A stretch of 64,000 nt of DNA, taken from contig NC_066584.1 of assembly GCF_024323335.1 (NCBI RefSeq), positions 424,972,319 to 425,036,318 on the forward strand, in the 5' to 3' direction. A model generated the notes under the pieces. The model saw only the letters and a list, made by a program, of their open reading frames with translations, did no database searches and had not been told where the DNA came from. The number at the start of each line of letters is the position of its first letter. Positions within the stretch are counted from its first letter, which is position 1. The position numbers were made by a program, and so were the translations under genes. This document shows positions 12,368 to 24,400 of the stretch, piece by piece. The DNA is from Lathyrus oleraceus. Taxonomy: Eukaryota; Streptophyta; Magnoliopsida; Fabales; Fabaceae.

Positions 12368-13155
12368 CTAGTGTCCGGTCTTACCGCAATGGAAGCAGGT
12401 GTCTTCCTTTGCTATGCCTCCACTAGGCTTCAAAGTAGCAACAATGGGTTTGGTTTTGGCAACTTCTTTGCCTTTCCCTTTATCACCCTGCTTGGTGGGT
12501 CTTTTGTTTTGTCTCTTTCCATTTCCGATCATCAGAATGGACTTCCCTTTTGACTTCAGATTCTACTCAGCAGTTCTTAACATGGCTAGCAGTTCAGGAA
12601 GAGATTTGTCCATATCATTCATATTGAAATTTAGGAAAAATTTACTGAATCTATCTGGCAACGATTGCAAGATCAAATCAGTCGCAAGTTCCTTTCCGAG
12701 GGGAAAACCTAGCCTCTCAAGGTTTTCCACATACCCAATCATCTTGAGCACATGGGGACCTACAGGGGCTCCCTCAGCTAACCTGCCTTGAAAAAGGGCT
12801 TTTGAAACTTCAAACATTTCATGCCTTGCTTGCTCTTGGTAGAACATCTTCAGGTGTTCGATCATATCGAACGCTGCCATGTTCTCATGTTGCTTTTGCA
12901 ACTCTGAGTTCATGGTAGCTAGCATGAGACAAGCAGTTTCATTGGCATCATCGACATGCTTCTTATAAGCTTCTCTTTCTGCCTTAGGTGCAGAACTAGG
13001 AGGTTCCTCTTCAGGAACAGGTTTCTCCAAGACATACAACTTTCTATCATGTCTGAGGATAATCCTCAGATTTCGGTGTCAATCCAGAAAATTTGTCCCA
13101 GATTTTCCTTGTCAAGGATTGATCGCAAAATATTGTTAGAGGTGTTTGTTGTCAT
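12368..13155 (-). pseudogene. Copia gag
   Basis: Capsid/nucleocapsid protein, start chosen at the ATG at 13153-13155 (MTTNTSNN). It contains a UBN2/gag-type helical domain (MYVLEKPVPEEEPPSS..., VSKALFQGRLAEGAPV, LPDRFSKFFLNFNM). A Lys-rich stretch and a CCHC knuckle follow, CFHCGKTGH then KRNC, split by a TAG at 12368-12370. A frameshift and stop lie between the start and 13039. Gag and pol appear to be in one frame apart from these breaks, as is usual in copia elements. Confidence 0.88.
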
Positions 13156-14826
13156 GGTAATCTACATGAAAATAATAAAAATATAAGTATCAATAACATA
13201 TTTAATTAGGCCTTTAATTAAATATGCTCCCACTATTTTACTCAAAACAAATGAGCCTCACCATTTGATTCGGAAAATCCCGTTGGAAGATTTTCTAGTG
13301 GGTTGAGATCCACATTTCACTTTGTTTTAAGTCCGCATAGGCGGATTACATAAAACTAGGTTATTTAGGTAGGAACTCCTTCCAATTGTATCTAATACAA
13401 CTCTCAAATATTTTAGTTGGGTGAATAACTCCTTATTCCAATCCATCACATGAATCATTTCCAACTCTTGCTTCTAAACATATATAATCTTATCATAATT
13501 TGTTTAGTTAAGTTTGACCAATTGTTTTAGCAATTGGATATTACAATTATCCCATCGCACCTTACTAATATAGATAATGCACCTCGCGTAGGCGAAACCT
13601 ACATTATTCGATACTAGTCTTGATGAGTGCTAAAACTTCGAAAGCATAAACTTAATATTTAATTTGAGGGAATTTGGAATTATTCTGATATCACCGGCTT
13701 ATTTATCATATAAATCGTGTCTCACATGCATTAACATACATTCACATGCATCAACATACATAATGAAACAATTATGGCCCCTAGCGCAATTGTTCTCCCA
13801 AGCCAATGAGAGAATCTAAGCTAACCTAATAACGATCTAAGCTTCTCCAAGCAAGATCTTCAAGGTTGTCCTCATTTGATATTGAATTCTTATCTTTCTT
13901 CATAACATTACATTACATAAAAGAAACTCGTTTTACATACGAAAGAGTGAGATGAGAAAATAAGTTACATTAAGAGATTAAAAGAGAGGCACGACACGCA
14001 AGTCGTATTTTAAAAACCCAAAACAAAATAAAGGAAAACTAAGGCCATAACTGATCACCACAAGACAATAATAATAAACACATTATTATTATTAATTTTA
14101 ATTCTTTTAATTAATTAAAACCTAATTAAATTTCGGCTACCGATCACACTACGCAGAGGTAGCCGGGGGTCCGCTGCCCGGTCAGCGGACGGGGGTCAAG
14201 GGGGCAGCTCCCCCTTGCGGGGTTGAAGGGGCAGCGCCCCTGGCCGAAATTTTTAATGAACAATTCATTTGAAATCGACGTCGTTTTTCACATCAACACT
14301 TGATACATTAAAGCACAACTCTTGCGCAATCACAACCCTAATCGTATAACTCTTTGACAACACAACCCTTGTGCCGTCATTAACCCTAATGCACCAATTT
14401 CAGACCGTCAAACACATCTCAATTGTTGATTCATTATGATTGATCAATACGTCATTGCTTCACCATACTAATGTCGGATCAAGAAGCAAACGACCATTGA
14501 TCGCTCAAAGGAAAACAACCATTAAGTGTTTGAATGAACGAAACAGAAACACTATATCATATATATCGTATTTTGCATCAGGATTACTTATATCATATAT
14601 ATAACTTGATCGATCTTAATTGCATAACCTATGGATGATTGATGCATCGCTGCTTCACCATACTAATGTCATATTCTGAAGCATAGTCAACATCAATCAT
14701 CCAAATCATACACACATGATGCCAAATTTAATTACTCATTTATTCTTTGATTCATTCTGTCTTTTAATCGTATTAATACAGAAAATACAGAAAATAAATA
14801 GCTATCAGATGCACGGTTTCGTAAGT
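13156..14826 (-). other. Copia 5' leader
   Basis: About 1.67 kb of AT-rich untranslated sequence between the primer site and gag, with no supported coding region. It contains local direct repeats (CTTCACCATACTAATGTC occurs at 14459 and 14650) and one sharply GC-rich island, annotated separately. In LTR elements this region usually holds packaging signals. Confidence 0.8.
14169..14241 (-). other. Three consecutive GC-rich hairpins in the copia leader
   Basis: Perfect stems follow one another: GTCCGCTG/CAGCGGAC (14169-14190), CAAGGGGG/CCCCCTTG (14197-14217) and AGGGG/CCCCT (14227-14241). Loops are 5-6 nt. The block stands out from the AT-rich leader around it. Its position in the RNA leader suggests packaging or dimerisation, which is inference. 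Confidence 0.75.
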
Positions 14827-14839
14827 GGCTCTGATACCA
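14827..14839 (-). promoter_or_regulatory. Copia primer binding site (initiator tRNA-Met)
   Basis: The sense strand reads TGGTATCAGAGCC one base after the 5' LTR, the standard plant copia match to the 3' end of initiator tRNA-Met. Confidence 0.95.
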
Positions 14840-14840
14840 C

Positions 14841-16190
14841 TGAAGGAGAAAAGCGATCCAAAACGAAGTGGAATTTAAAATTTCTCCTTTAGTGATCCTT
14901 ACGAATGGGCATGATCAGTGATAGAATCGTTACCTCTTGTGGCGATTGTAACCTTTGATGCAGATCTACGGAGCGATCACGAACGTTGAACGATGACAAC
15001 GCCTTTACTCAGTCCACGCGAGCGGATTCCTTCAATCTTAGTGCAAGCTACTACGAATGAAGGCTTTGAGTGAGAGAGAGAGAGAGAGAAACAAAATTGC
15101 AACTGCACAAATGCTTCTACACAAGGGTTCTACTTATAGAACCACTTATGTGGGCTGCAAGCTAAAAAGCCCACTCAAGTGTATGTGGCCCATATTGTAT
15201 AATATGCCAAAACCACTTAAGCGCGTGGTACCTTACCATATTTCGTATTCTACTTAAGTACACCGTACCTTATGATGTTCTACAATTCACTTAAGGGCAC
15301 CGTACATTACGGTATTCCTTAGTTACTCTATCTCTCATCAATCCGTCCTTTTGTGTGTGACCCTGTAGGTTTTTGCGGCATTGGCAATTATATTAAATCA
15401 CGTATTTAACATAATAAATAGTGAGTGGTATCTAGCAACACAACACTACTACCCAAGACACAAAAATGTCATGTGATCTCACAAATCCTTTTGTGATAAA
15501 ACTTATGTGTATAATTACCCTTTTGCCCTTATGTCTATATTGAACACAAGGAATAGACCGTGTCATCATTGTCCAGTTCAATATTGGGCCCAAAGACATT
15601 TATCCTGTTATCCAGGATGGGAAAATTCCAAATCTAGGTCACTCATGCCCCTTAGCATGCTTCGTGGAGTACCCATCAACTGTCTTTATGGTCATCCAGT
15701 TACGGACAACGTTTGATCAGCAATAAGACACTCGACTCTACATCTAGGGTCCATAGTGGTTTCAGGTTGAAGGGTGGTATACACCATTATCACCATGAGA
15801 ATAACTTATGACACTTTTCATAACATTCTATATAGTATTCTCATAGCGGGTTAATCCAGTATAAATATTACTCTTAATATTCATACCTATGTTTAAGAAT
15901 TAATAACTCATTATCCATGATCCATGAGATGTGATCATCAGTCTATATACATAATAGTCTTAATGCTTTAATGTTATCCCACTTCACAATAAAGCTCGAC
16001 TACAAATACTTTAAGAATAGTGTCCTTATGTTTAATGTGATCTCATGATTAAGTCACACTTGATACATTAAACGGACTAGCTATTCTAGGGAATTTATTA
16101 GACAAACATAATAAAGAAAAATCCTTTTATTATTAATAAATAATTTGATATAAGTACCAAAAGTATTGGCCTCTAGGGCTTACACCAACA
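14841..16190 (-). repeat. Copia 5' LTR
   Basis: Promoter-side LTR. The TATA position (15131-15138) reads TATAAGTA on the sense strand where the other LTR has TATAAATA, so the promoter box has drifted. A (GA) run of about 20 bases lies at 15069-15090, longer than in the other LTR. Confidence 0.95.
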
Positions 16191-16409
16191 TATTTATTAT
16201 ATTTTTCCATTTATTTATTTTTTGTAAAGGAAAACAGTTCCAAGGAATCCACGAGTTTGTTTATTTAACACAAGCAAATACAAAGCGTAAAGAGAGACAG
16301 TTTATGAAGCCAATAACCTATAAAGTCTTTTATTCAATGTTGAGAAAACGGAATACAAGTACAACAAGGAAATGCCCATCGGGCTACAAGAGTATCACAT
16401 TGATCCTAT
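16191..16409 (-). other. Ogre A spacer between ORF1 and gag (right part)
   Basis: AT-rich remnant of A lying between the copia and Ogre B insertions. Its first five bases are the right copia target duplication. No coding sequence is supported. Confidence 0.7.
16405..16409. repeat. Left target-site duplication of Ogre B (CCTAT)
   Basis: CCTAT is identical to 44611-44615 on the other side of Ogre B, proving the outer limits of the element. Confidence 0.95.
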
Positions 16410-19400
16410 TGTAGCGGGGTTTTCGTTACCTTTAGGTTTATTGACTAAACCAAAAGTAAACATACAATTTGAGTCGCCACCGCACTTTTATTTGTCCAAA
16501 GGAAAGGCTAAAAAGCGAACAAAAGCCAAGGTAAGAAGTTTTTCAAATCAAAAACTAATAAAATGTCAGAGATCTAGGTAAGGGGGTTGGTTATGAAATG
16601 GGAAGGTTTTACGCACCCAAAACATCCATAGTACTCTAAGGGAACCCTTTTTGCAAATATGTGTTGTAGGTTGGTATTTGTGAAAAGATTTGAACCAAAG
16701 ATTGGGGGGATGAGAAGAGAGTAGATTATATTTACAAATTTTGTTTGAATGGATGAACCCATTGCCTATGTACATTCACAAAGGAGGATCAAAACCTCGT
16801 AGTTCGGGGTAAAAATCTCAAAGATTGGTGAATTGATTTGACCAAAAGTCTGAAGGTCTTTTGTTATCAAAGGGAGAAAACTCAACCTAAACCAACAATC
16901 CACCATGTGAGGAAGGCTTCAACATACTAGTGAGGGGTTAAACCTATAATAAGCATAGAAGACTTATAATCCAATCACTAAGGATGAGGTGAGATTTACA
17001 TCAACCACTATGATAACTCAAACCTATGACTAATTGTTTATGAAAAGTTTTAATAAGCTGGCCATTAGAACCACAAAAACAACTTGAAGTGAGTTATATT
17101 TATAAGTTAGATTTATTTACAAAATGAAGTCAAAGTTGAATTAAAGTTTATTCACAATGAGTATTTATGAAAACGGTTTTGAAAAGTCAAAGGCATAAGG
17201 CCTAGGTTTCTAGTTTGAAACAAAGTCAAAGTTTGAAGAAAAAGATTTTGGCTTGGGTTAGAGTGAGGAGAAGAAAAGAAGGGTTATTCCTAAAGCATAC
17301 AAAGATAAGAGGGGGAAAGATAAACCCTTGGAGTTCCTTTTCTTGGAATCATAGAGATGATTCAAGATGCTCCTTTCCTTTGGACTTAGCACACAAACAA
17401 GCAAATCAAACAAATTGAACTCAAGCTCCTAGGATATCCATTTGGCTTGTCTCTTAACTTGGTTGCTCATGACAATGGTCCTCTTTTCACAATCTCAAAG
17501 TGGGATCCCTATCACACAAAAGCAAGCATCAAAAAGTTCACAGCACAATAAGGGGAATGAACAAAGAATAAGTTTGGAAGAGAAGTCCTTTGAGGTCAAC
17601 TTTGGATTTTAGCATTCTAAAGGCATGAGGCCTAGTTGCTCATCAATAAGTTTTGCATTCTAAAGGCATGAGGCCTAGTTGCTCTTGAACTCCTTTAAGC
17701 ATAGGTAAATCCTAATTCTAAGTCCTTTCTCCTTTTGCATTAGGTTCACACAAAACAAACACAAGATAGCAATATATTTATCTATAATAATGGGCTCAAA
17801 TGAGCAAAAGAAAAAATGACATAAACATAAAATATGGGCTCAAGTGAGCAAAGGGAAAAACAATATGAATAAATGAGCAAGAAATAAATGGCATTAAAAG
17901 TAAAGGGCAAGAAATTAAATGCTCAAATTAAAGTTAGTAATTAGTGGAGGTTATGTTAGCTTGTCATAAGACAATGTAGCGCTATGTTAAGCAAATGTAA
18001 GTGGACTAATATAGTAGTCACACCTATCTGAGGCCGGTCAATAAAAGTATACGCAAATAAACACACGTTAGAGATCATGACTAGTAAGCCAAGCTCCACA
18101 AACTTGCCATGCCAAACAAAAGGGGAAGGGCCTTGTATTGTCTTTAGGTTTTTTGCTTGACCAAGAAGCAACCTATCTTGGACACAAAATAACTCACTTG
18201 ATCATGGATCAAGTTGAGTTTGGTTTAGATCAAAGAAGGTTAAACCTCTCATTTGTCAAGACCAACCATAAGAACTTAACTCATTGGCCAATGGTGAAAA
18301 GAATGGGATAAAGATGAAAGGGAGTGGAAAAGAAGACAAGTATCAAGTCCAATTGATAAAATGTGAATCAAATCATCATCAATCAATTCCAAACAGAAAA
18401 GAAATGAAGATTACAAGTCAACAAGTCAACAATATTTTTTTGGTATTTTTTGAATTAAAATAAAATGCAAATATAAAATAAACAAATATGTCAAGCCTCA
18501 AATTCAATTTAAATCAACTTCAACAAGTCCAATTAAATTCTCATAGGTCTAACATGGTCAAACAAGCTTTGACTAATTTTCTCAACAATTTTGGAAATCA
18601 GAAACTATTTAAAAACAATTAAAAATATCACAAAATGGATTAAAATCTCAAATAAATCTCAAATCAAATAAGAAATTGATGAGACTATTTCTCATTGACT
18701 TGTCATGATCCATATATGTTAGGAAAATATTTTTGGATTTTTCAAATATCAGAAAATATTTTAAAATGAATTAAAACTATTAAAAATCAAATAATTCACA
18801 AAAAATATTAAATGAATTCACAAAAATACTAAAAAATCAAAATATGAAACTAGATTTATCAAGAAATTTTTTGGAATTGGTCTCATATTTTTCTGACTTC
18901 AAATAAATTTTTTATGAATTTTTGAAAATAAAGAAAATTAACTGAAAATAAAAGAAAATAGAAATAATTGAAAATTGCGCAGCCATTGGATCAGGCTCAT
19001 TAATTGACATGGCAAGGAGAAGCGGTCCAGATGTGAGGGCACATGGTGTGATCAAGTCAAACGCATGGCAAAGTGATTTTAAAAAGGTAAACATAATGGA
19101 TGCTCAGGATTATAACATGGAAGCATGATCCAACGGCTGGGAAGGCAACCACGTGGTGATGGTGGTGGAAACCACCATCTTCTTCGATGATCCAACAATC
19201 TCCGGCCATCAGTTGCAGAGAATCTTTTTTTAACAAAAATGAAAAACAAGGACATCAAATTGAAGCTCGTGTGATGTACATCACCACTGTATCCATGGAT
19301 CTTCCTCACTCTTCCTATATTGAGAGAAATGTGAGGTGGAAGATCATGGTGTTCAAACTGAAAGTGCACGAAATGGAAAATTGAAACCGCCATTGGCCTG

Positions 19401-19727
19401 CCTCAAGTGTGAGGACTTCAGAAAACCACACAAACAAGACAATACTATATTGAATTGCAAGTTCTAGATCCAAAAAGTTTGAAGTTCTACCTCTGAGTTG
19501 AAGCTTTTCCAGCCAAGAAACCTTCAAGATCTTGACTCCTCATTTCTCTAGGGATGTAATGGAGATGATAGGCTTAGGAATTGAGCTTTGAAAATCAACT
19601 AATGATGTTGAATTTCAAGCTTGAAAGTGAGAAAAAATCTAGAAAATTCCTTTGGTATTGGTTAGGATTTCAGTGCTGCATCGTTTCAGATCTCCAAAAG
19701 GTTATGAAATGAAGCTCATGAGGTATT

Positions 19728-19735
19728 TATTTATA
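19728..19735 (-). promoter_or_regulatory. TATA box of Ogre B 3' LTR
   Basis: TATAAATA on minus, about 1.5 kb of LTR sequence downstream of the U3 start once the CACTA insert is discounted. The 5' LTR has the same box. Confidence 0.6.
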
Positions 19736-20327
19736 GCTGGATGTGGCTGAGTTCATGATTCCCTCGTGTGCATGGCAATTTGAAATTTTGATGCATGGGC
19801 ATGTACAGGCGCATGTGAGGCCCAATGATGGGTGCAAAACCAAGCTGAATTCATTTAGAGTGGAATTGGATGTGTACATGAAGTGAAACTAGCTTGCACA
19901 TTAAGTTTCATCATGAAATGTTAAAATGAACATAAAGAAAAAGCTCTTCGAAACTCACACATGGTAAATCCGAAATAGCATTGTGAGTAATGGTTGGAAA
20001 GCCCTTGAAGTAAGGAACAAAAGTCATGTTGGACAAAAATTCATTTGGCATTTGGAAATTAATCAAAATTGGCTGTGAAAATTTAGGTACAAAACATGTT
20101 TAACTCACCTTTGAAAATTTTCACCAAAAGCAAGCCTATTCAAGCCCCTCTGTTTCCATGATGCAAGCTTCAAATGGAAAAACCTCCAACTTAAAAGTTG
20201 TAGATATTTTCAATATGATCAATTTAGACTCAAATTTTGCATCATTTGGATTTTATATGACAAAGTTATGGGCGATTGAAGTTAGGTGCTTTTTCAAATT
20301 CAATGACTTAGGTCCAATGTGACCTAT

Positions 20328-20330
20328 AAT
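20328..20330. repeat. Left target-site duplication of the CACTA element (AAT)
   Basis: AAT here and at 25626-25628. The uninterrupted 5' LTR of B shows a single AAT in the corresponding CTATAATGTTTTG (near 43674), which gives direct proof of the insertion site. Three bases is the CACTA rule. Confidence 0.93.
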
Positions 20331-20720
20331 CATTACGCCAAAAACTGGAATAGACAGCGCACCTTAGAGGGCGCTTTATTACAAAAGCGCACTCTAAAGT
20401 GAAGAGAAAAAATAAGGAGCGAACAACTGGAATAGACAGCGCACTTTAGAGGGCGCTTTTGTAACAAAGCGCCCTCTAAAGTGAAGCGAAAAAATAATGA
20501 GGAAATGGAGGGACACCAATAGAGGGCGCGTTTATGAAAGCGTCCTCTAAGGGTACCCTTAGAGGGCGCTTTTAAAAAAGCGCTCTCTAAGTCCATGTAG
20601 ATTTCCAGTTTATAAGGCGCTTTTGGAAAGCCTTAGAGAGCGCTTTTAGAAGCGCCCTCTTAGGCCCCCTTTAGAGGGCGCTTTTTTTACACAAGCGCCC
20701 TCTAAGGTCCCCTTTAGTAA
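20331..20720 (+). repeat. 5' subterminal palindrome array of the CACTA element
   Basis: About six units of TTAGAGGGCGCTTT ... AAAGCGCCCTCTAA, each a short inverted repeat with a small loop (for example at 20362, 20445, 20551 and 20672). CACTA termini are known to bind TNPA-like protein at repeated subterminal motifs, and AGAGGGCGCTT is the obvious candidate. Confidence 0.9.
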
Positions 20721-21465
20721 ACATTAAAATTATAACATATACTGCATGTCTCTTTATTTTCCCTCGCTATATGCTATTTCGTTTACGTAACTGGGTTTTC
20801 TCTCTACTGCGATTACTCTCGTCCTCCGTTCGTTCTCCCCCCCTCACCGTCGTCGTCGCCGTCGCCTTTTTCTGCTGTTGCGTTCACGTTCACTGAGTTA
20901 TCTGCGTCCACCGTCGCTGTTCACTTTCTTCTCCATCGTTACCGTCACCTTGAAGGTATTTCTCTCAATAGTTTGTATTTTCAGGTGTTTGATTAGGGCA
21001 TTTTCTAAACTGAGTTTTATATTTTGTGCATTATGTTGATTAATGTTGTTTAGGGCAAACGGGCACTATATGGTGTTCATGAGCACCTTGTTGAAAATTA
21101 TTTTTTGTTATTTTTTTGTGTATGGTTTTGATCACTGAATGTTGTATGTTGTATGGTTATGTAAGGTTTTTTATTTCTGATTGAAAACTGATGTCATTTG
21201 GAGTGTGTTTGAGCTTGTGCTTGGAAGTTTGATGATTATGGATGCAAGTTTGTTCATGTTCCAAACACCGTAAGTTTGCATTGGTCTTTTGTATGCAGTA
21301 GGTGTGTGTGAGTTAGTATTCAATAATGATGAAAAAAAGAGAGAGTTTAGATTGTTGTAACATGAGAGAAACGGAAGGTATATGAATGTGTTTTTTGTGT
21401 AGCTTCACGAATATGGTTATTGTCTTACTTGGGTCTTATTGAATCATTTCTATATTACAGATAAA
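20721..21465 (+). promoter_or_regulatory. Promoter, 5' UTR and leader intron of the CACTA gene
   Basis: The stretch after the palindromes is pyrimidine-rich with a CTCGCTATATGC box near 20765 and a C/T/G-rich leader (20800-20950). A donor AAG|GTATTT at 20955 and acceptor TTACAG ending at 21460 frame a 5' UTR intron just before the start codon. The promoter and transcription start are inference; the splice sites are seen. Confidence 0.5.
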
Positions 21466-24400
21466 ATGGCTAGTAACCAAGACGATACCCATGACGCGAG
21501 TGGATCACGTAACAATGTTGAAAATGAAATCAAACAAGGATTGACTGTTATGAAGTCAATCATTCGTGCAAGAGACAAGGGTGAAAAATTCGAAGTACAT
21601 TGGAGTGCTGAAGACCAACTAATTGAGCCTAACGGTTCAATGTTGGCAAGTTACATTGGTTTCCTTGTTTGACAACATATTCCGATTACATGTGATAATT
21701 GGAGAAGTCCGGAATTGAAGGTTGGCAAAGAAAAAATATGGTCCGAGATACAGGTACTTACCATATATTATTATATGTTTTTTTTGTTGACTATTTGTTG
21801 ACCATATATTGTTATAATATTACTTATAATAACACACTCCATGTGTATGTTTTTTAGAGATCCTTTCACATCGATGAAAGCCGGCAAAAATATTGTATTC
21901 AATTGGCCGGAAAAAGACTCCGAGGATTTCGATCCTTTTTGTCTAACAAATTTCTCAAGGATGAGGAAGGAAAATTTGTTGAAGCAGAACGGCCAATGAA
22001 GTATGCGGAGATTATTTCAGCCGAAGAATGGGATAACTTTGTCGCCAAACGAAGAAACGAAAAATTCCATGTAATGTCTATTAATTATGGTATTATATAA
22101 TTGTTAAGTTACTTGGTTCTGATATGCCTTAAACTTTTTTATCCAGGAAGTAAGCGACAAAAACCGGAAAAGGGCATCAAAACCCGCGTATCCGTACAAA
22201 AAAGGGCGTACGGGATATGCACGGTTACAACAAAGAATTGTGAGTATATTCAAATGCTATGAGCTTATACATTGTCACAATATGTTATAATTGATGATCT
22301 TATAATCTGATTCAATGTGTAGCTAGCCGAGGAGAAAAGTGACGCAACATCTCTTCCGGAGCACGTATTGTGGAAGGCTGCTCGGGTTGGGAAGGATGGG
22401 GCTGTCGTTGAAGCGGTTCAGAATGTTTATGACGAATGTGTAAGTATATATAACATTATTTCTTTAATTATATCGAAAATTTTGTTAGACATATAATTCA
22501 TTTTTAATCTCCTCTAATAATATTTCAGGAGACTTTATCCCAAACCTTACCTTCAATCGAGGTCCAGGATTGCAGGAGCCTACTTAGTCGAGTACTAAAT
22601 GTTCCTGAGAATTCCGGTCGTGTGAGGGGTAATGGTTTTGGTGTGACTCCGTCGTCATTTTATAAAAAACCAAAAACAAAAAATCCTACCAACAAAGAGG
22701 TGATGGAGACCTTGGCGGAGTTAAGGGCACAAGTACTCGAACTGCAAAAGGAGAATGCAAGGTATAGAGAGGAAAGGCGCGGTTCCGAGGCAAAAGATAC
22801 TAGTGACCGAGCTAGTATCAATTGTCAACCGAAATTTCCCGAGGTAATTATATATGTTATTATGAAATTAAAATAGCACTTTTTTACTTGACACATATAC
22901 ACGTTAACAATAACATATTTATTATTGGTTTAGGGCATTACACCTTGTCAGCTGTATCTATCGTCACCAACTTATCGCATAGTTGGCAAGGGAAAAGTGC
23001 ACAACACTTCGGGTGAATTACTTCACCATAATCCCCTCCCGGTGGGATATATGAAAGTTTCGGTTGACCTTGTATTAGATACGGACGCGCTTCTACCATT
23101 ACCTGACGTTGTTTCAGAGACAACGTTGATGCGAGATGCAGTCGGATCCTTTGTTGGATGGCCGTCAAATCTAATTTTCCCAGATGTCGAGGTATATATG
23201 TTCTAAATAATTATGAATATTTAGTATTCACATTTCAATTCAGCTACAATTATGATATTTAATCAATCCTTATTACATGGTAATGTTAGACTCCTACAAG
23301 ACCCACACATAAAGCTGGTAAAGGGATTTCAAGACGCATCGAGTCGGTTGCATCTCAAAAAGAGGTACAAATATATATACCCATTGAATTATATACGTAA
23401 CGATTATGTTGCATCACAAAAAGTCATGATTTAATTTATATGAATTTTTAGGTTCCCGGTCGAATGTTGAGAAAAGCTGGTAAGGATATTCCAACGAAGT
23501 CCGGGACAAAAACAAATCCTAAATCTCAAAAAGAGGTACAAATATATATACCCATTGAATTATATACACAACGATTCTGTTGCATCACAAAAAGTCATGA
23601 TTTAATTTATATGAATTTTTACGTTCCCGGTCGAATGTTGAAAAAAGCTGGTAAGGATATTCCAACGAAGTCCGGGACAAAAACAAATCCTAAATCTCAA
23701 AAAGAGGTACAAATATATATACCCATTGAATTATATACACAACGATTCTGTTGCATCACAAAAAGTCATGATTTAATTTATATTTTTAGGTTCCCAATCA
23801 AATGTTGGACAAAGCTAGTAAGGAAATTCCAACGACGTCCGGGACAAAATCTCAAATTATGATGCGTCTTGAGAAAATGGTGGAAGAGTCAGATATTATG
23901 CACGACGCCATCCGTAGTGTAGATATGGATGAAGGTGTTTTCGGAATTGCTCATTCCGAATTAATTGCAAAGGAGGACATGCAACAACTTTTTGAACACG
24001 AAGAATTGGGCATCGCTGTCATTCATACATACATATGGTACTCCGATCAATCTATTATTTACTTAGTTGAAAAATTTATTTACACATTTCAATGAGTAGT
24101 CTAATGTTTATTATGTTTCTATTTAAGGTATATGTATGACACATTGATGCGGGGAACTGAATTGTGTAACCGATTCAATTTTATTGCTGCTTCCCGTATC
24201 AACACAACGTTTATAACGAAAAATCCAACATCCGTAATGAATGAACTAGTCGATAGATTCATGGTGGCCGGCGATAATACTACACCCAGTTTGTATTTTT
24301 TACCGTTTAATTCTGGCAACGGGTTAGATTTTCTTTCTAATAATTTCATTCTAATCTATGTATATCTTTTACGTAGAAAATTTTCATGCATCTAAATTTT

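Larger units (their letters stand above)
7841..16190 (-). mobile_element. Full-length Ty1/copia retrotransposon (Angela-like, tentative)
   Basis: It has two direct LTRs of 1345 and 1350 bp, TG...CA ends on both, a primer site matching initiator tRNA-Met, a purine tract by the 3' LTR, and gag, protease, integrase, RT and RNase H in copia order on the minus strand. By eye the first 290 bases of the LTRs differ at roughly 16 places, so insertion is not recent. Many coding stops fit C-to-T changes on one strand. It sits inside the ORF1-gag spacer of Ogre A. The lineage call rests on the integrase and RNase H wording and LTR size only. Confidence 0.95.

Noticed and set aside
17215..17418. 67-codon open frame nearly identical at 40606-40809
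   Set aside because: Both copies lie in the LTRs of Ogre B, so the conservation is due to LTR duplication. No motif, and the strand is opposite to the element.
20331..20720. Regular palindromic repeats resembling a CRISPR array
   Set aside because: Plant nuclear DNA, repeats are inverted and spaced irregularly, and they are mirrored at the other end of a CACTA element.
23464..23862. 132-codon uninterrupted frame in the CACTA gene
   Set aside because: It reads through introns of the tandem exon duplication; the GT/AG sites and protein continuity support the spliced model.
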